A stretch of 64,000 bases of DNA, from NCBI GenBank assembly GCA_029565675.1, contig JAKQNP010000032.1, positions 62,001-126,000 on the forward strand, in the 5' to 3' direction. The position numbers were made by a program, and so were the translations under genes. The notes under the pieces are model-generated. The model searched no databases and was not told the DNA's origin. It was given only the letters and a program-made list of their open reading frames with translations. Each line of letters starts with the position of its first letter. Position 1 is the first letter of the stretch. Shown piece after piece: positions 1 to 8,678 of this stretch. The DNA is from a bacterium. Its GTDB lineage: Bacteria; Zhuqueibacterota; Zhuqueibacteria; Residuimicrobiales; Oceaniaggregativiventaceae.

Positions 1-1023
1 GACTCTCTCCGCATCGGTCTGGGTGAATTGCGTCGCAAGAATGGTGCAACTGCGACCGCAGTGCTCCGCACCGATCGCGATCTGCCCATGGTTGTCGTGG
101 CTATCGGCGCCTTGGCGGTGGTATTGGCGATCGTCTTTACCCCGCATGTTCTTGGAATCGGTTCCCATATCCTGGTCAGAATAATCGGCGCTCTGTGTAT
201 CGCTGTCTTTTCGTTCATGTTCGTCACCGTGTCCTCGCGCATCGTTGGTCTGGTCGGTGTTTCCTCGAATCCGACTTCAGGAATGACGATCGTGACTTTG
301 TTGGGAACCAGCCTCATTTTTTACGCTTTGGGCTGGACCGATGACTTCGGCAAAGCCGCCGCCCTCACAGTCGGGACGGTGGTCTGTGTTGCCTCATCCA
401 TCGCTGGTGACATCTCACAGGACCTCAAATGCGGCTACATCATCGGCGCCACACCGCGCAAGCAGCAGCTGGCCGAAATCATCGGTGCCACCACTTCAGC
501 TTTTTTTATCGCCGCCGCAGTGTGGCTGTTGGGCCGGGCATTTTCTTTTGGTTCACAAGAACTGCCGGCGCCGCAGGCAACCCTGATGAAGACCGTGATC
601 GAAGGGGTATTGCAAGCCGACCTGCCGTGGGGCCTGGTGCTCACCGGTGCGGCACTGGCAGGCACATCGGAGTTGCTCGGCATACCGTCTTTGCCATTCG
701 CCGTCGGCATTTATCTGCCCCTGTCGACCATGACCCCGGTTTTTATCGGCGGCACGATTCGCTATTTCATCGAAAAAAAGGCTCGCCCGGATGAGGAAAT
801 GGTGCGAAAACGCAACGAGCAGGGTATCCTCCTCGGATCCGGATTGATCGCCGGCGAGGGCATCATCGGCGTGCTGATCGCTGCCTATGCCTTTTTTGCC
901 GGCCTGCCAAAAGGCATCGGACTGCACTGGGGCGAGGTCAGCGGTCAGCTCGTTTCCCTGGCGGTTTTTGCCCTGCTGGCGCTCTTTTTGGTGCGAAAGA
1001 CCAGATTAAAGGGGGGTGTATAA
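1..1023 (+). CDS. OPT-family oligopeptide transporter, C-terminal part
   Basis: The reading frame is open from base 1, so the gene begins before the window; the TTG at 28 is not a credible start. About 340 residues are visible, roughly the last half of a bacterial OPT-family protein (usually 600-700 aa). It is very hydrophobic, with about eight membrane segments. The stretch SSNPTSGMTIVTLLGTSLI and the following AGDISQDLKCGYIIGATP are hallmark OPT blocks. The family imports oligopeptides or metal chelates across the inner membrane, driven by proton symport; the substrate cannot be read from sequence. The stop codon lies 2 bases before the next ATG, so the two genes are probably cotranscribed. 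Family call is firm, substrate unknown. Confidence 0.88.
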   Translation, partial: DSLRIGLGELRRKNGATATAVLRTDRDLPMVVVAIGALAVVLAIVFTPHVLGIGSHILVRIIGALCIAVFSFMFVTVSSRIVGLVGVSSNPTSGMTIVTLLGTSLIFYALGWTDDFGKAAALTVGTVVCVASSIAGDISQDLKCGYIIGATPRKQQLAEIIGATTSAFFIAAAVWLLGRAFSFGSQELPAPQATLMKTVIEGVLQADLPWGLVLTGAALAGTSELLGIPSLPFAVGIYLPLSTMTPVFIGGTIRYFIEKKARPDEEMVRKRNEQGILLGSGLIAGEGIIGVLIAAYAFFAGLPKGIGLHWGEVSGQLVSLAVFALLALFLVRKTRLKGGV

Positions 1024-1025
1024 CC

Positions 1026-2414
1026 ATGAATGCAAAACCTTTTGTGCTGCTGATATTGGTCGCACTTTGCCTGCCCTTGGCCGGCATCAGTCAAACAACG
1101 CCGTGGAAACAACAGAACATTTTAATCGGCGGCGTCGGCATTGGCAATGTCAACAATGCGGAATTCTACCTGCAAATCGATCGTGCGGACATCGACTTTG
1201 TGATCAACTTCGACCGCGGCAGCCGCTATGAGGCAAGCCGAATGCGCCAGATGCTCGACAGTCTGCGCGCTGCCAGGCAAATCAATCTGCAGGCCATCCT
1301 GCATTATGAGGGTTGGCCAACCCCGGCCAACGACCGCACATTTAAAAATCTGGCGGCCAAGAATCAACAGCATGCGATTATCCGCACACTGCGAGAAATG
1401 GAGCAACCAGAGATCATCGGCTACTTTGTCTGGGATGAACCGTGCAGCGATGACGAGTTTGCCAATATCAAAGAGATGAGCAAGATGATCCGCACGCAAT
1501 TCCCGGACAAATTGGCCTATGTCAATCTTTTTCCCCTCTATGCCGCAGACGACAGTCCATGCTTTATAGAAAAGTATGGCAGTGACGAGCAATCTTACGA
1601 ACGCTATCTCGATCGCTATCTATCGATGGTCGACGATCAGGTGCTCAGCGTCGATTTTTATCCGTTCATTCACCGCGGCGTGCGCAACAATTTCTATCAC
1701 AACCTGCAGATGCTCAAAAACAAGATCGACCAATACAGCACCCCGCAACACCGCATTCCATTCTGGCTGATCGTTCAAATGTCCGAATCACGGAGTTTTA
1801 AAATAAAAAAACCGACCATGCCGGAAATCAGCTGGCAGGTCTATTCGGCAATTGCTTACGGCGCCAAAGGCATTGTCTATTACACCCTGGTGGAAACCCC
1901 AGCCCTGGAGTGCCAGGAGGGAATTCTCAATGCTGCCGCCCAACCAACATCGATCTTTACCAAAGTTCGCTCCCTCAATCTGACGCTGCATCGTCTGGGA
2001 CCGCTGCTGATGCAGCTCGAACCGATCGCGATCCTGCACCCTGCCGACAGCCAACAGCGCATTTGGCCAAACAATCAAAAGGGTCTGCAAGCCTTTAAGC
2101 GCAGAGCGACAACAGAAGAATACAACAGCAGCCGAGCTGGCGAACAAATTGTCCGAGATATCCAGGGGACGCACAGCGAGCGCGCATTGGTCAGCGTGAT
2201 GGCTCCAAAACAAGGCCGGGAACGCTATCTTTTGGTGGTGAACAAAAGCGTTGATTCAGCCGAATCTTTTACCTTGCAGTTGACCTTCAACGCTCAGAGG
2301 ATCGCGCGAATTTTTGATCCTGACCTCAGCCGCACACTCGGCCTGAATACCAACACATTGAACACCGGTCGCATCGAACCGGGCGTTGGCAAACTTTTTT
2401 TGATCGAGCCCTGA
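1026..2414 (+). CDS. Secreted TIM-barrel glycoside-hydrolase-like protein
   Basis: 462 aa with a cleavable signal peptide (hydrophobic residues 6-20, cleavage near AGISQ), so periplasmic or exported. No named family was recognised with certainty, but the strand-like blocks, GYFVWDEP (about residues 135-142) and later QVYSAIAYGAKGIVYYT, fit a (beta/alpha)8 glycosidase fold of clan GH-A type, in which the Glu of WDEP would be the acid/base. The C-terminal 130 residues look like a small beta domain. A paralogue lies at 27815-29065 on the opposite strand and shares the later block but not WDEP. It follows the OPT gene by 2 bases. Substrate unknown; a carbohydrate-active role is inference. Confidence 0.6.
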   Translation: MNAKPFVLLILVALCLPLAGISQTTPWKQQNILIGGVGIGNVNNAEFYLQIDRADIDFVINFDRGSRYEASRMRQMLDSLRAARQINLQAILHYEGWPTPANDRTFKNLAAKNQQHAIIRTLREMEQPEIIGYFVWDEPCSDDEFANIKEMSKMIRTQFPDKLAYVNLFPLYAADDSPCFIEKYGSDEQSYERYLDRYLSMVDDQVLSVDFYPFIHRGVRNNFYHNLQMLKNKIDQYSTPQHRIPFWLIVQMSESRSFKIKKPTMPEISWQVYSAIAYGAKGIVYYTLVETPALECQEGILNAAAQPTSIFTKVRSLNLTLHRLGPLLMQLEPIAILHPADSQQRIWPNNQKGLQAFKRRATTEEYNSSRAGEQIVRDIQGTHSERALVSVMAPKQGRERYLLVVNKSVDSAESFTLQLTFNAQRIARIFDPDLSRTLGLNTNTLNTGRIEPGVGKLFLIEP

Positions 2415-2684
2415 ATGGGCGATTGATGCTGCGTTCACCGGTTGAAACACCCATTGAACAGCTGGTTCGTCGAACCTTCTGCCCAAATAAACAGACAAAG
2501 CATTTGACTTTAGCAGAAAAAATATTGACATTGAAGGTCGGCCAATGTGCAAGTCTGCTGCTGATCAGGGCATTTACTCATGCAGACACCGTGTCCAATG
2601 CAGTCGAAAATCATCGGCCTAAACCAAATCCACTATCCAGCGCAAATATTGTGGTGATCTTGTACTCTAATTCGGAACCCCGCA
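2415..2684. other. Intergenic region ahead of the polysaccharide cluster
   Basis: 270 bases with no convincing gene. A 103-codon open frame at 2423-2734 runs into the next gene in another frame and has no protein-like character. TTGAC motifs occur near 2506 and 2527, but neither has a good -10 element at 16-18 bases, so I do not call a promoter. Transcription of the downstream glycan cluster presumably starts here. Confidence 0.4.
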
Positions 2685-3926
2685 ATGGCAAACACTCAGG
2701 CCAATCTTTTAGATTACTTGGCTGTTCTGGTTAAATGGCGCAAACTGATCGCGATCAACTTTTTTATCGTCTGCCTTATCGCAGCCGCCTTTAGCCTGAT
2801 TATGCCGCAAACTTATACCGCCCACACAACGATCCTGCCACCGAAAGAAGAAGGGGCGATGGGCATCTCCTCGTTTCTGCGCAATCTGCCAATAGGGGGA
2901 ATGGGAATCGGCAATGTCAGCGATGAAGCGAATCTCTTTCTCGCGATCCTGAATTCTCGCACCATGATGGAATCGGTGGTCGAAAAGTTCGACCTCGTCA
3001 ATCGTTATAAAGTCAAAAACATCGAAAAAGCAATCCTGACCTTGCGCGACCACGTCACCTTCGAGATCACCAAAGAAGAGACTATCACGCTTTCTGCTTC
3101 GGCGACCACCAAAACCTTTCCCACATCAGCAAAAAGAGAAGAAGCCCGTACGACATCGCGCGATATGGCCAATTTTTTTATTCGCCGCCTGGATGAAATC
3201 AATCGGCAGCTTAAAAGCGAGAAAGCGCGCAATGACCGTCTGTTTATCGAGAACCGCTATCACCAGAACCTGGAGGATTTGCATCGTGCGGAAGAAGCGA
3301 TGAAAGCTTTCAGTCAGAAAAACGGTGCAGTTGCTCTCGAGGCACAAATCAAAGCGGTCATCGAAGTGCTGGCCGAGATGAAAGCGCGAATCATCAGCAA
3401 AGAGATCGATCTGAAGCTGCAGCGCTCCTATTTGGATGAAACCCACCCGGACTATTTGCGCAGCAAGCGCGAACTGGAAGAAATGAACCAGAAATATGCG
3501 CAGATCAAACGCGGCAGTTTTGACGCCGACGATGACCTAAAAAATGCTGATGTTTTGTTGCCGATCGAAAAAGTACCGGATTTGGTCACTCAGTATGGCA
3601 GGTTGTTGCGCGAGTTCAGCCTGCAGATGAAATTGATGGAATTCCTTCTGCCGGAATATGAAACCGCAAAAATTGAAGAGGCGAAAAACACACCGACTGT
3701 CCAGGTGCTGGATGAAGCGGTGGCGCCGATCAAGCGGTCGAAACCGAAACGCGCTATTTTTGTTCTGCTCTGGGGCGCCGTCAGTTTGATCATAACCTCG
3801 GCTTATGCATTCGGCAAAGAGTATCTTGAACGCCTGAAAAACGAGGATGCGCAAAGCCATCGACAACTCTCCCAACTTTTTTCAACTGTTAGACGGGATT
3901 TTCAGCGCAAGAAGACACGAGGCTGA
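2685..3926 (+). CDS. Wzz/GNVR-type polysaccharide chain-length or export protein
   Basis: 413 aa with the layout of polysaccharide co-polymerases: a cytoplasmic N-terminus, a membrane segment at about residues 21-40, PQTYTA right after it (the usual start of the Wzz periplasmic domain), a long helical coiled-coil-rich periplasmic part (about 150-300, many Glu/Lys/Arg), and a second membrane segment at about 356-377 preceded by the Pro-rich VAPIKRSKPKR. There is no Walker motif, so no fused tyrosine kinase. It would control the length of, or help export, the glycan made by the genes just downstream, with which it is co-directional and almost contiguous. First gene of the cluster. Confidence 0.82.
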   Translation: MANTQANLLDYLAVLVKWRKLIAINFFIVCLIAAAFSLIMPQTYTAHTTILPPKEEGAMGISSFLRNLPIGGMGIGNVSDEANLFLAILNSRTMMESVVEKFDLVNRYKVKNIEKAILTLRDHVTFEITKEETITLSASATTKTFPTSAKREEARTTSRDMANFFIRRLDEINRQLKSEKARNDRLFIENRYHQNLEDLHRAEEAMKAFSQKNGAVALEAQIKAVIEVLAEMKARIISKEIDLKLQRSYLDETHPDYLRSKRELEEMNQKYAQIKRGSFDADDDLKNADVLLPIEKVPDLVTQYGRLLREFSLQMKLMEFLLPEYETAKIEEAKNTPTVQVLDEAVAPIKRSKPKRAIFVLLWGAVSLIITSAYAFGKEYLERLKNEDAQSHRQLSQLFSTVRRDFQRKKTRG

Positions 3927-3932
3927 TTTGCA

Positions 3933-5327
3933 ATGTCAGCAAATCTCGGACAAACCGCAGCGCCGGCAACATGGAACAAGCGTGTTTTCTGGCGTCTGAT
4001 CCTGGTGCAGGCGGGGCTGATGGTGCTCACTATCATCCGCCAGGAATGGCTGCTCCTTCTGCTGATGCCGGTTGTTTTTCTCCTGCTTTTTGCGCTGATC
4101 GAGCGCAATCCGTTGCACGCGATTTTTCTGATCTTGTTCAGTATTTTTTTTGGTTCGATTTCAAACCTGCCCCTGGCCAGCAAAATACCCCAGCTTTTCG
4201 TCGTTGACCTGATCTTTTTTGTGGTCGTGGTGTCGCTTGTGCTGCGGGCGATTATGCGCAGCGATCTGCTGCACATTTCTCTGGCGACCGTGGAAAAGTG
4301 GTTCCTGATCTTTCTTGGATTTTGTCTCCTGACCGTCTTCAAAGCCGTAGATCCCCTGCGCGGCCTGGCGCTGTTTAAAAATCTGTTGGCCGGTTTGCTG
4401 GTGTTCGAGATCGTTCTCCGCTTTGTCAAGACTCGCGAACAGATCATCAACTTGGTGCAACTGCTCATGTTTTGGGGAACGGTGCTTGCCGTTATCCAGC
4501 TCATCACGATGTTCAATCAGGGCGATCTGCTCGAAACCATCCGCCGCAAAAATATCCACCTCAGTTTCGGCAGCTCGAATTATATCGCCGCTTTTTACGT
4601 CGTCCTGATCGGTCTGGGATTGCCGCGACTATTTACTCCGTCCCTGTCGACCAATAAGAGGCTCTCACTGGGCGCCGTGATCTTTCTCATGTTGACTTGT
4701 CTGTTTCTGACCGGATCGCGCGGCGGCGTGGTGGCTTTGTTTGTCGGTTTTCTGGTTGTCCTTTTCCGCTTTCGCAGCCTGAAAAAACTGTTGCTCATTT
4801 TGCCGTTTTCCCTCCTTGTCGCCATCGCCATCTATCTGAATCCATCCAGCCGCATTGTTTTTGCCGGGCTGGTCGATTTTCGAACCAGCGCTTCGGTTCT
4901 CACCCGGCTGGAACTGTGGCTGGAGAGTTGGCGGCTGTTCCGCGAAAATCCTTGGTTTGGCGTCGGACTGGGCAACGTCGATTTTCATATCCATTTAAAA
5001 CTGTCGCCGGTCTTTTATACCAAAGCCCACAACCTGGTTTTGGAATTGTTGTCGGAAATCGGTCTGCCAGGGTTTTTGCTCTTTGCTGGATTCTTTGCCG
5101 CTGTTCTGATGCTGCAAATCCGTTCATGCCGCCGTATTGAAAATCCGACGAGCAATCTCCTGGCTTGGGGATTTCTCTGCGCCACCCTGGCCGCTTTTGT
5201 CCATTCGCTGTTCGAACCGACCATTACCACTTATTTTTTTGGCATTGTCTTCTGGATCATCATCGGACTCTCGGTGGTGCTCAATCGCCTGGCCCAAAAT
5301 CCACAACAAGGAGCAGTTAACGAGTAG
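3933..5327 (+). CDS. O-antigen ligase / Wzy-like polymerase, integral membrane
   Basis: 464 aa, about 11-12 membrane segments. The conserved Wzy_C/O-antigen ligase region is recognisable: TGSRGG near residue 263, then a large external loop with the GVGLGN and KAHNLVLELLSEIGLPG blocks (about residues 343-378), the His of AHN being the residue conserved in ligases and polymerases. The family joins undecaprenyl-linked glycan units, either to each other or to an acceptor, at the periplasmic face of the inner membrane. Beside Wzz-like and Wzx-like genes, the polymerase role is more likely than ligation, but sequence alone does not decide. GAGG lies about 10 bases before the ATG. Confidence 0.82.
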   Translation: MSANLGQTAAPATWNKRVFWRLILVQAGLMVLTIIRQEWLLLLLMPVVFLLLFALIERNPLHAIFLILFSIFFGSISNLPLASKIPQLFVVDLIFFVVVVSLVLRAIMRSDLLHISLATVEKWFLIFLGFCLLTVFKAVDPLRGLALFKNLLAGLLVFEIVLRFVKTREQIINLVQLLMFWGTVLAVIQLITMFNQGDLLETIRRKNIHLSFGSSNYIAAFYVVLIGLGLPRLFTPSLSTNKRLSLGAVIFLMLTCLFLTGSRGGVVALFVGFLVVLFRFRSLKKLLLILPFSLLVAIAIYLNPSSRIVFAGLVDFRTSASVLTRLELWLESWRLFRENPWFGVGLGNVDFHIHLKLSPVFYTKAHNLVLELLSEIGLPGFLLFAGFFAAVLMLQIRSCRRIENPTSNLLAWGFLCATLAAFVHSLFEPTITTYFFGIVFWIIIGLSVVLNRLAQNPQQGAVNE

Positions 5328-5367
5328 GCTTGCAACCCAGTTGTTCAATTAATCAACGGAATCACTC

Positions 5368-6852
5368 GTGACTCTGATCGCGCGCAAGGTAACGCAAAAT
5401 TCCTTCTATATCCTCGCCGGCCGCATCGCCGCCCTGGGTTTTAACATGATCACTATCGTGGTGCTGGCCCGCTATTGGGGCAAGGAAACCTTTGGCGTGT
5501 TCTCTTATGCCCTGGTTTTTGTCGGTTTTTTTGCCTTGCTGCCCGATTTCGGCATGCAGCCCGTGTTGGTGCGCGAAATATCCAAAAACCGCAGCCGACT
5601 TGATGCCGTGTGGTCCAATGCCCTGACGATTAAAGTCGTGTTCGCGTTAATCGCTTTTATCGCCGCCAACCTATACGCTGGCCTGGCGTTTGACGACCCT
5701 CTTCTGCGCTCGGCCATCTTGATTCTATCGCTGACCCTCTTTGTCACCACCAAATCCAGCACTGTGCGCGTCGCTTTTGAATCGGTTTTTTATGCCGATA
5801 TGCAGATTAAATACCCTGTGCTCTTTCAACTGATCGACGGCGTGGTCCAGACAGCAATCGTCCTGTTGCTGGTTTGGCTGAGAGCCGATACCGTCTGGAT
5901 ACTCGCCTGCTACGTGCTGGCCAATCTGCCCGGCCTCTTGGCCACCCTGGTCGTGTTTTTCCGCCATAACCGCATCTCCTTTAGCCCCGACCGCAAGGTT
6001 TTGCAGTGGCTGATGCGCGAATCCTTTCCTTTGGCGCTCTATCTCGCAATGATGCTCGTCTATGATCGACTTGACGTGCTCTTCCTTCAGCATTTCTGGG
6101 GTGAGGAAGCGGTCGGCCTCTATTCCGCCGCATTCCGCCTCACCGCACCCATGGCTTTTATCCCTTTTGCCATCACAACCACGATCTATCCTTTGCTGGC
6201 GCGTGGCAATCAGGCCGGCTCACCGGATCTCGACCAGCTGTTCGGCCTGGGATTGAAAATCCTTTTGCTCATCGGGATTTCAATCGGCATGGTGAGCACC
6301 CTGTTCGCGCCGCTGCTCATCAATTTGCTGTACGGAGCAGATTTCGCCGCCAGCGGTCGCCCTTTCGAAATTTTGATCTGGAGCCAGAGCGTTTTTTTCC
6401 TCGCGTTCTTTCTCATTGATTACAACAATTCACAACAGCGACAGCGGCGCAACACCCTCTATATCCTGCTGATGCTGGTCATCGGCTTTGTCGTTCAGCA
6501 CGGTTTGATCAGCCGATTCATGATCCACGGTGCGGCATGGGCCAAATTGTTGCTCAACACGCTCGGCGTTTTTCTCCTCGCCGCCTTGACCTGGAAATCC
6601 CTGAGTGGTCGACAACATCGAGCGTTCATGAAAATAGTTCTGTTTTTGCTGGCGTTCATCGGGATCGAGATGATTCACCTTCTCGGTTGGATCGGCCCGC
6701 TTGCAGCGCTGGTGGGATTCCTGGCGCTGGCGTTGGCCATCAACCGCATGTTGTTCGACCCTGTCGAAAAACAGCAGATCGGTCAGGCATTTCGCGCGGT
6801 GCTGTCGCGGCGCCAACGCGAAAGGAAAGAGTCGATTTCATCAGATGGATAA
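5368..6852 (+). CDS. Wzx-like polysaccharide flippase (MOP superfamily)
   Basis: 494 aa, about 14 hydrophobic segments, starting at GTG. The N-terminal ARKVTQNSFYILAGRIAAL and the LARYWGKETFGVFSYALVF block that follows are typical of the polysaccharide-synthase/oligosaccharide-flippase family within MOP. It would move lipid-linked sugar repeat units from the cytoplasmic to the periplasmic side of the inner membrane, feeding the Wzy-like protein encoded upstream. The neighbours (Wzz-like, Wzy-like and glycosyltransferases) fit a Wzy-dependent pathway. The gene ends 3 bases before the next start, so the two are probably translated from one message. Confidence 0.85.
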   Translation: MTLIARKVTQNSFYILAGRIAALGFNMITIVVLARYWGKETFGVFSYALVFVGFFALLPDFGMQPVLVREISKNRSRLDAVWSNALTIKVVFALIAFIAANLYAGLAFDDPLLRSAILILSLTLFVTTKSSTVRVAFESVFYADMQIKYPVLFQLIDGVVQTAIVLLLVWLRADTVWILACYVLANLPGLLATLVVFFRHNRISFSPDRKVLQWLMRESFPLALYLAMMLVYDRLDVLFLQHFWGEEAVGLYSAAFRLTAPMAFIPFAITTTIYPLLARGNQAGSPDLDQLFGLGLKILLLIGISIGMVSTLFAPLLINLLYGADFAASGRPFEILIWSQSVFFLAFFLIDYNNSQQRQRRNTLYILLMLVIGFVVQHGLISRFMIHGAAWAKLLLNTLGVFLLAALTWKSLSGRQHRAFMKIVLFLLAFIGIEMIHLLGWIGPLAALVGFLALALAINRMLFDPVEKQQIGQAFRAVLSRRQRERKESISSDG

Positions 6853-6855
6853 ACC

Positions 6856-7818
6856 ATGAACCAACGTCCAGAACTCTCCATCGGTATTGTCAATTACAAT
6901 ACGCGCGACCTTCTGCAGGGCTGTCTGAAATCGATCGCAGCTGAACCGCGCTTTGGCGAATACGAAGTGATCGTTGTCGACAACGCTTCCAGCGACGGCT
7001 CACTGGCCATGTTGGCCAGCGACTTTCCGGCCGTGCATGTGGTCGCCAATGAACAGAATCGCGGCTACGCAGCCGCCGTCAATCAATTCATAAAAATCTG
7101 CCGCGGAGCGGTTCTTCTCGTGCTGAATGCAGATATTGCAGCGCTGGACGGTGCGATCGACAAGACATTGAATTTTCTACACCACCACGAGGATGCCGGC
7201 TTTGTTGGCTGCCGGGTGCTCAATCCTGACCGCTCCCTGCAGCGTTCCTGCCGCGGTTTTCCCAACTGGATCAATTTTTTATCCGAGAATTTTTATCTCT
7301 ATGCGTTGTTTCCCAAAGTCCCGTTGTTCGGTGCGGTCTTTATGACTCATTTCAACTACCAGAGCGAGCGGGAGGTCGACGTCATCCTCGGCGCTTTTTT
7401 GATGGTCAGACGCAGGGTGATCGAGCAAATCGGCGCGATGGATGATCAATTTTTTATGTATGCCGAGGAAACCGATTGGTGTTATCGCGCCAAACAGGCC
7501 GGCTACCGCAATCTTTTTTTCCCGGGCGCGGAAATTATTCATTATGGAGAACAGAGCACCAGACAGAATTCTGTCGCCATGTTCATCGAGCTGCACAAAA
7601 GCCACCACAAATACATCCGCAAGTATCACGGCGCTGCTTATCGAATGCTGGTAAAAATCATCCTTGTATTCGGCGTAATCCTGCGCCTGCTGTTCGGTAC
7701 TGTCGGCGTTGCTCTTGCCCGATTGGGTTTTCGGCGGTTCGCCGGCGCCGCCGAATTCAGAAACCGTTACCTTCAGACTTTGCTCTGGTATTTCACATCT
7801 GCCACAGGAAGTCATTAG
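6856..7818 (+). CDS. Family 2 glycosyltransferase (rhamnosyltransferase-like)
   Basis: 320 aa. N-terminal GT-A nucleotide-sugar domain: SIGIVNYNTRDLL at the start, VVDNASSDGS (about residues 41-50), the metal-binding LNADI (about 90-94, in place of a strict DXD), and EETDWCYRAKQAG (about 206-218) typical of the rhamnosyltransferase/WbbL-like subgroup. A C-terminal hydrophobic segment (about 265-290) would anchor it to the inner membrane. It adds one sugar to the growing lipid-linked repeat unit; donor and linkage cannot be read. The ATG lies 3 bases after the flippase stop. Confidence 0.85.
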   Translation: MNQRPELSIGIVNYNTRDLLQGCLKSIAAEPRFGEYEVIVVDNASSDGSLAMLASDFPAVHVVANEQNRGYAAAVNQFIKICRGAVLLVLNADIAALDGAIDKTLNFLHHHEDAGFVGCRVLNPDRSLQRSCRGFPNWINFLSENFYLYALFPKVPLFGAVFMTHFNYQSEREVDVILGAFLMVRRRVIEQIGAMDDQFFMYAEETDWCYRAKQAGYRNLFFPGAEIIHYGEQSTRQNSVAMFIELHKSHHKYIRKYHGAAYRMLVKIILVFGVILRLLFGTVGVALARLGFRRFAGAAEFRNRYLQTLLWYFTSATGSH

Positions 7819-7819
7819 C

Positions 7820-8677
7820 ATGGCAAACCGAAATTGTGACATCGCAATCGTTTATCGCATACACCCAAAGGTATCAAAAACACCGTTGGTGTTTGCAGAC
7901 GACAAATACCGGCTGGCGGAAACCTGTCTGCGTTCTCTAAAGGCTGGGCTGAACGGACTCGAGGTCAAAATCTGGGCTCTTTTGGACAACTGCCCTCCTC
8001 GCTATCAAAAACTCTTCGAGTCGCTCTTTTCGCCCGAAGAGCTGGTGTGTGAATCCTTGCCGGGAGTCGGCAACACCGGCACCTTCGCACGGCAGATCGA
8101 GATACTCTGCACCCAGACTGACAGCGAGCTGGTGTATTTTGCCGAAGACGACTATTTCTACCTGCCCGATCGTCTTGTCGAACTCGTCGGGCTGATGCGA
8201 GAAAACCAGGAGATCGATTTTGTCTCCCCTTATGACCATTTGGATTATTATACACTTGCTTTTCACCAGCATCCTGTCAAGGTGCGTGCAACCGCTCAAC
8301 GCCATTGGCGGCAAGCCAACTCCACCTGCATGACTTTTATGACTCGCCGCCATGTGCTGCAAAAAACACGGCCGCTTTTTATGTCCTATATCAACGGCAA
8401 TTATGATGTCAGTATCTGGATGGCTTTGACCAAGATGCGCGCCTTCGATTTTACGTTTTTCCTTCACTGCGGTCTGACAGACCGTCTGCTGCGAACCGCT
8501 TACGCCAAGGCCTGGTGGTATGGGTGGCGGCAGCTGCTCTGCGGTCGGCGTTACCAACTGTGGACACCCATCCCCTCCATCGCCACCCACATGGAGAGCA
8601 CTGCCATCGCTCCGATCATCGACTGGAAGACAGAAATCAGCAAACTGCAGAGGCAAATCAAAAAGGATCGCAATTGA
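7820..8677 (+). CDS. Glycosyltransferase-like protein (GT2-type fold), unusual
   Basis: 285 aa. I start at 7820 (MANRNCDIAIVYRIHP) because AGGAAG lies 9 bases upstream and the ATG follows the previous stop by one base; the longer frame from 7709 overlaps the upstream gene. VYFAEDDYFYLPDRLVEL (about residues 99-116) carries an acidic EDD where GT-A enzymes keep their metal-binding DXD, and the N-terminal RIHPKVSKTP resembles nucleotide-sugar-binding strands. Otherwise it is not close to a family I can name. Its position between two glycosyltransferases of the same strand argues that it acts on the same glycan. Donor and acceptor unknown. Confidence 0.6.
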   Translation: MANRNCDIAIVYRIHPKVSKTPLVFADDKYRLAETCLRSLKAGLNGLEVKIWALLDNCPPRYQKLFESLFSPEELVCESLPGVGNTGTFARQIEILCTQTDSELVYFAEDDYFYLPDRLVELVGLMRENQEIDFVSPYDHLDYYTLAFHQHPVKVRATAQRHWRQANSTCMTFMTRRHVLQKTRPLFMSYINGNYDVSIWMALTKMRAFDFTFFLHCGLTDRLLRTAYAKAWWYGWRQLLCGRRYQLWTPIPSIATHMESTAIAPIIDWKTEISKLQRQIKKDRN

Positions 8678-8678
8678 G

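Noticed and set aside
2423-2734. 103-codon frame before the Wzz-like gene
   Set aside because: No family resemblance and overlaps the true start at 2685 in another frame.
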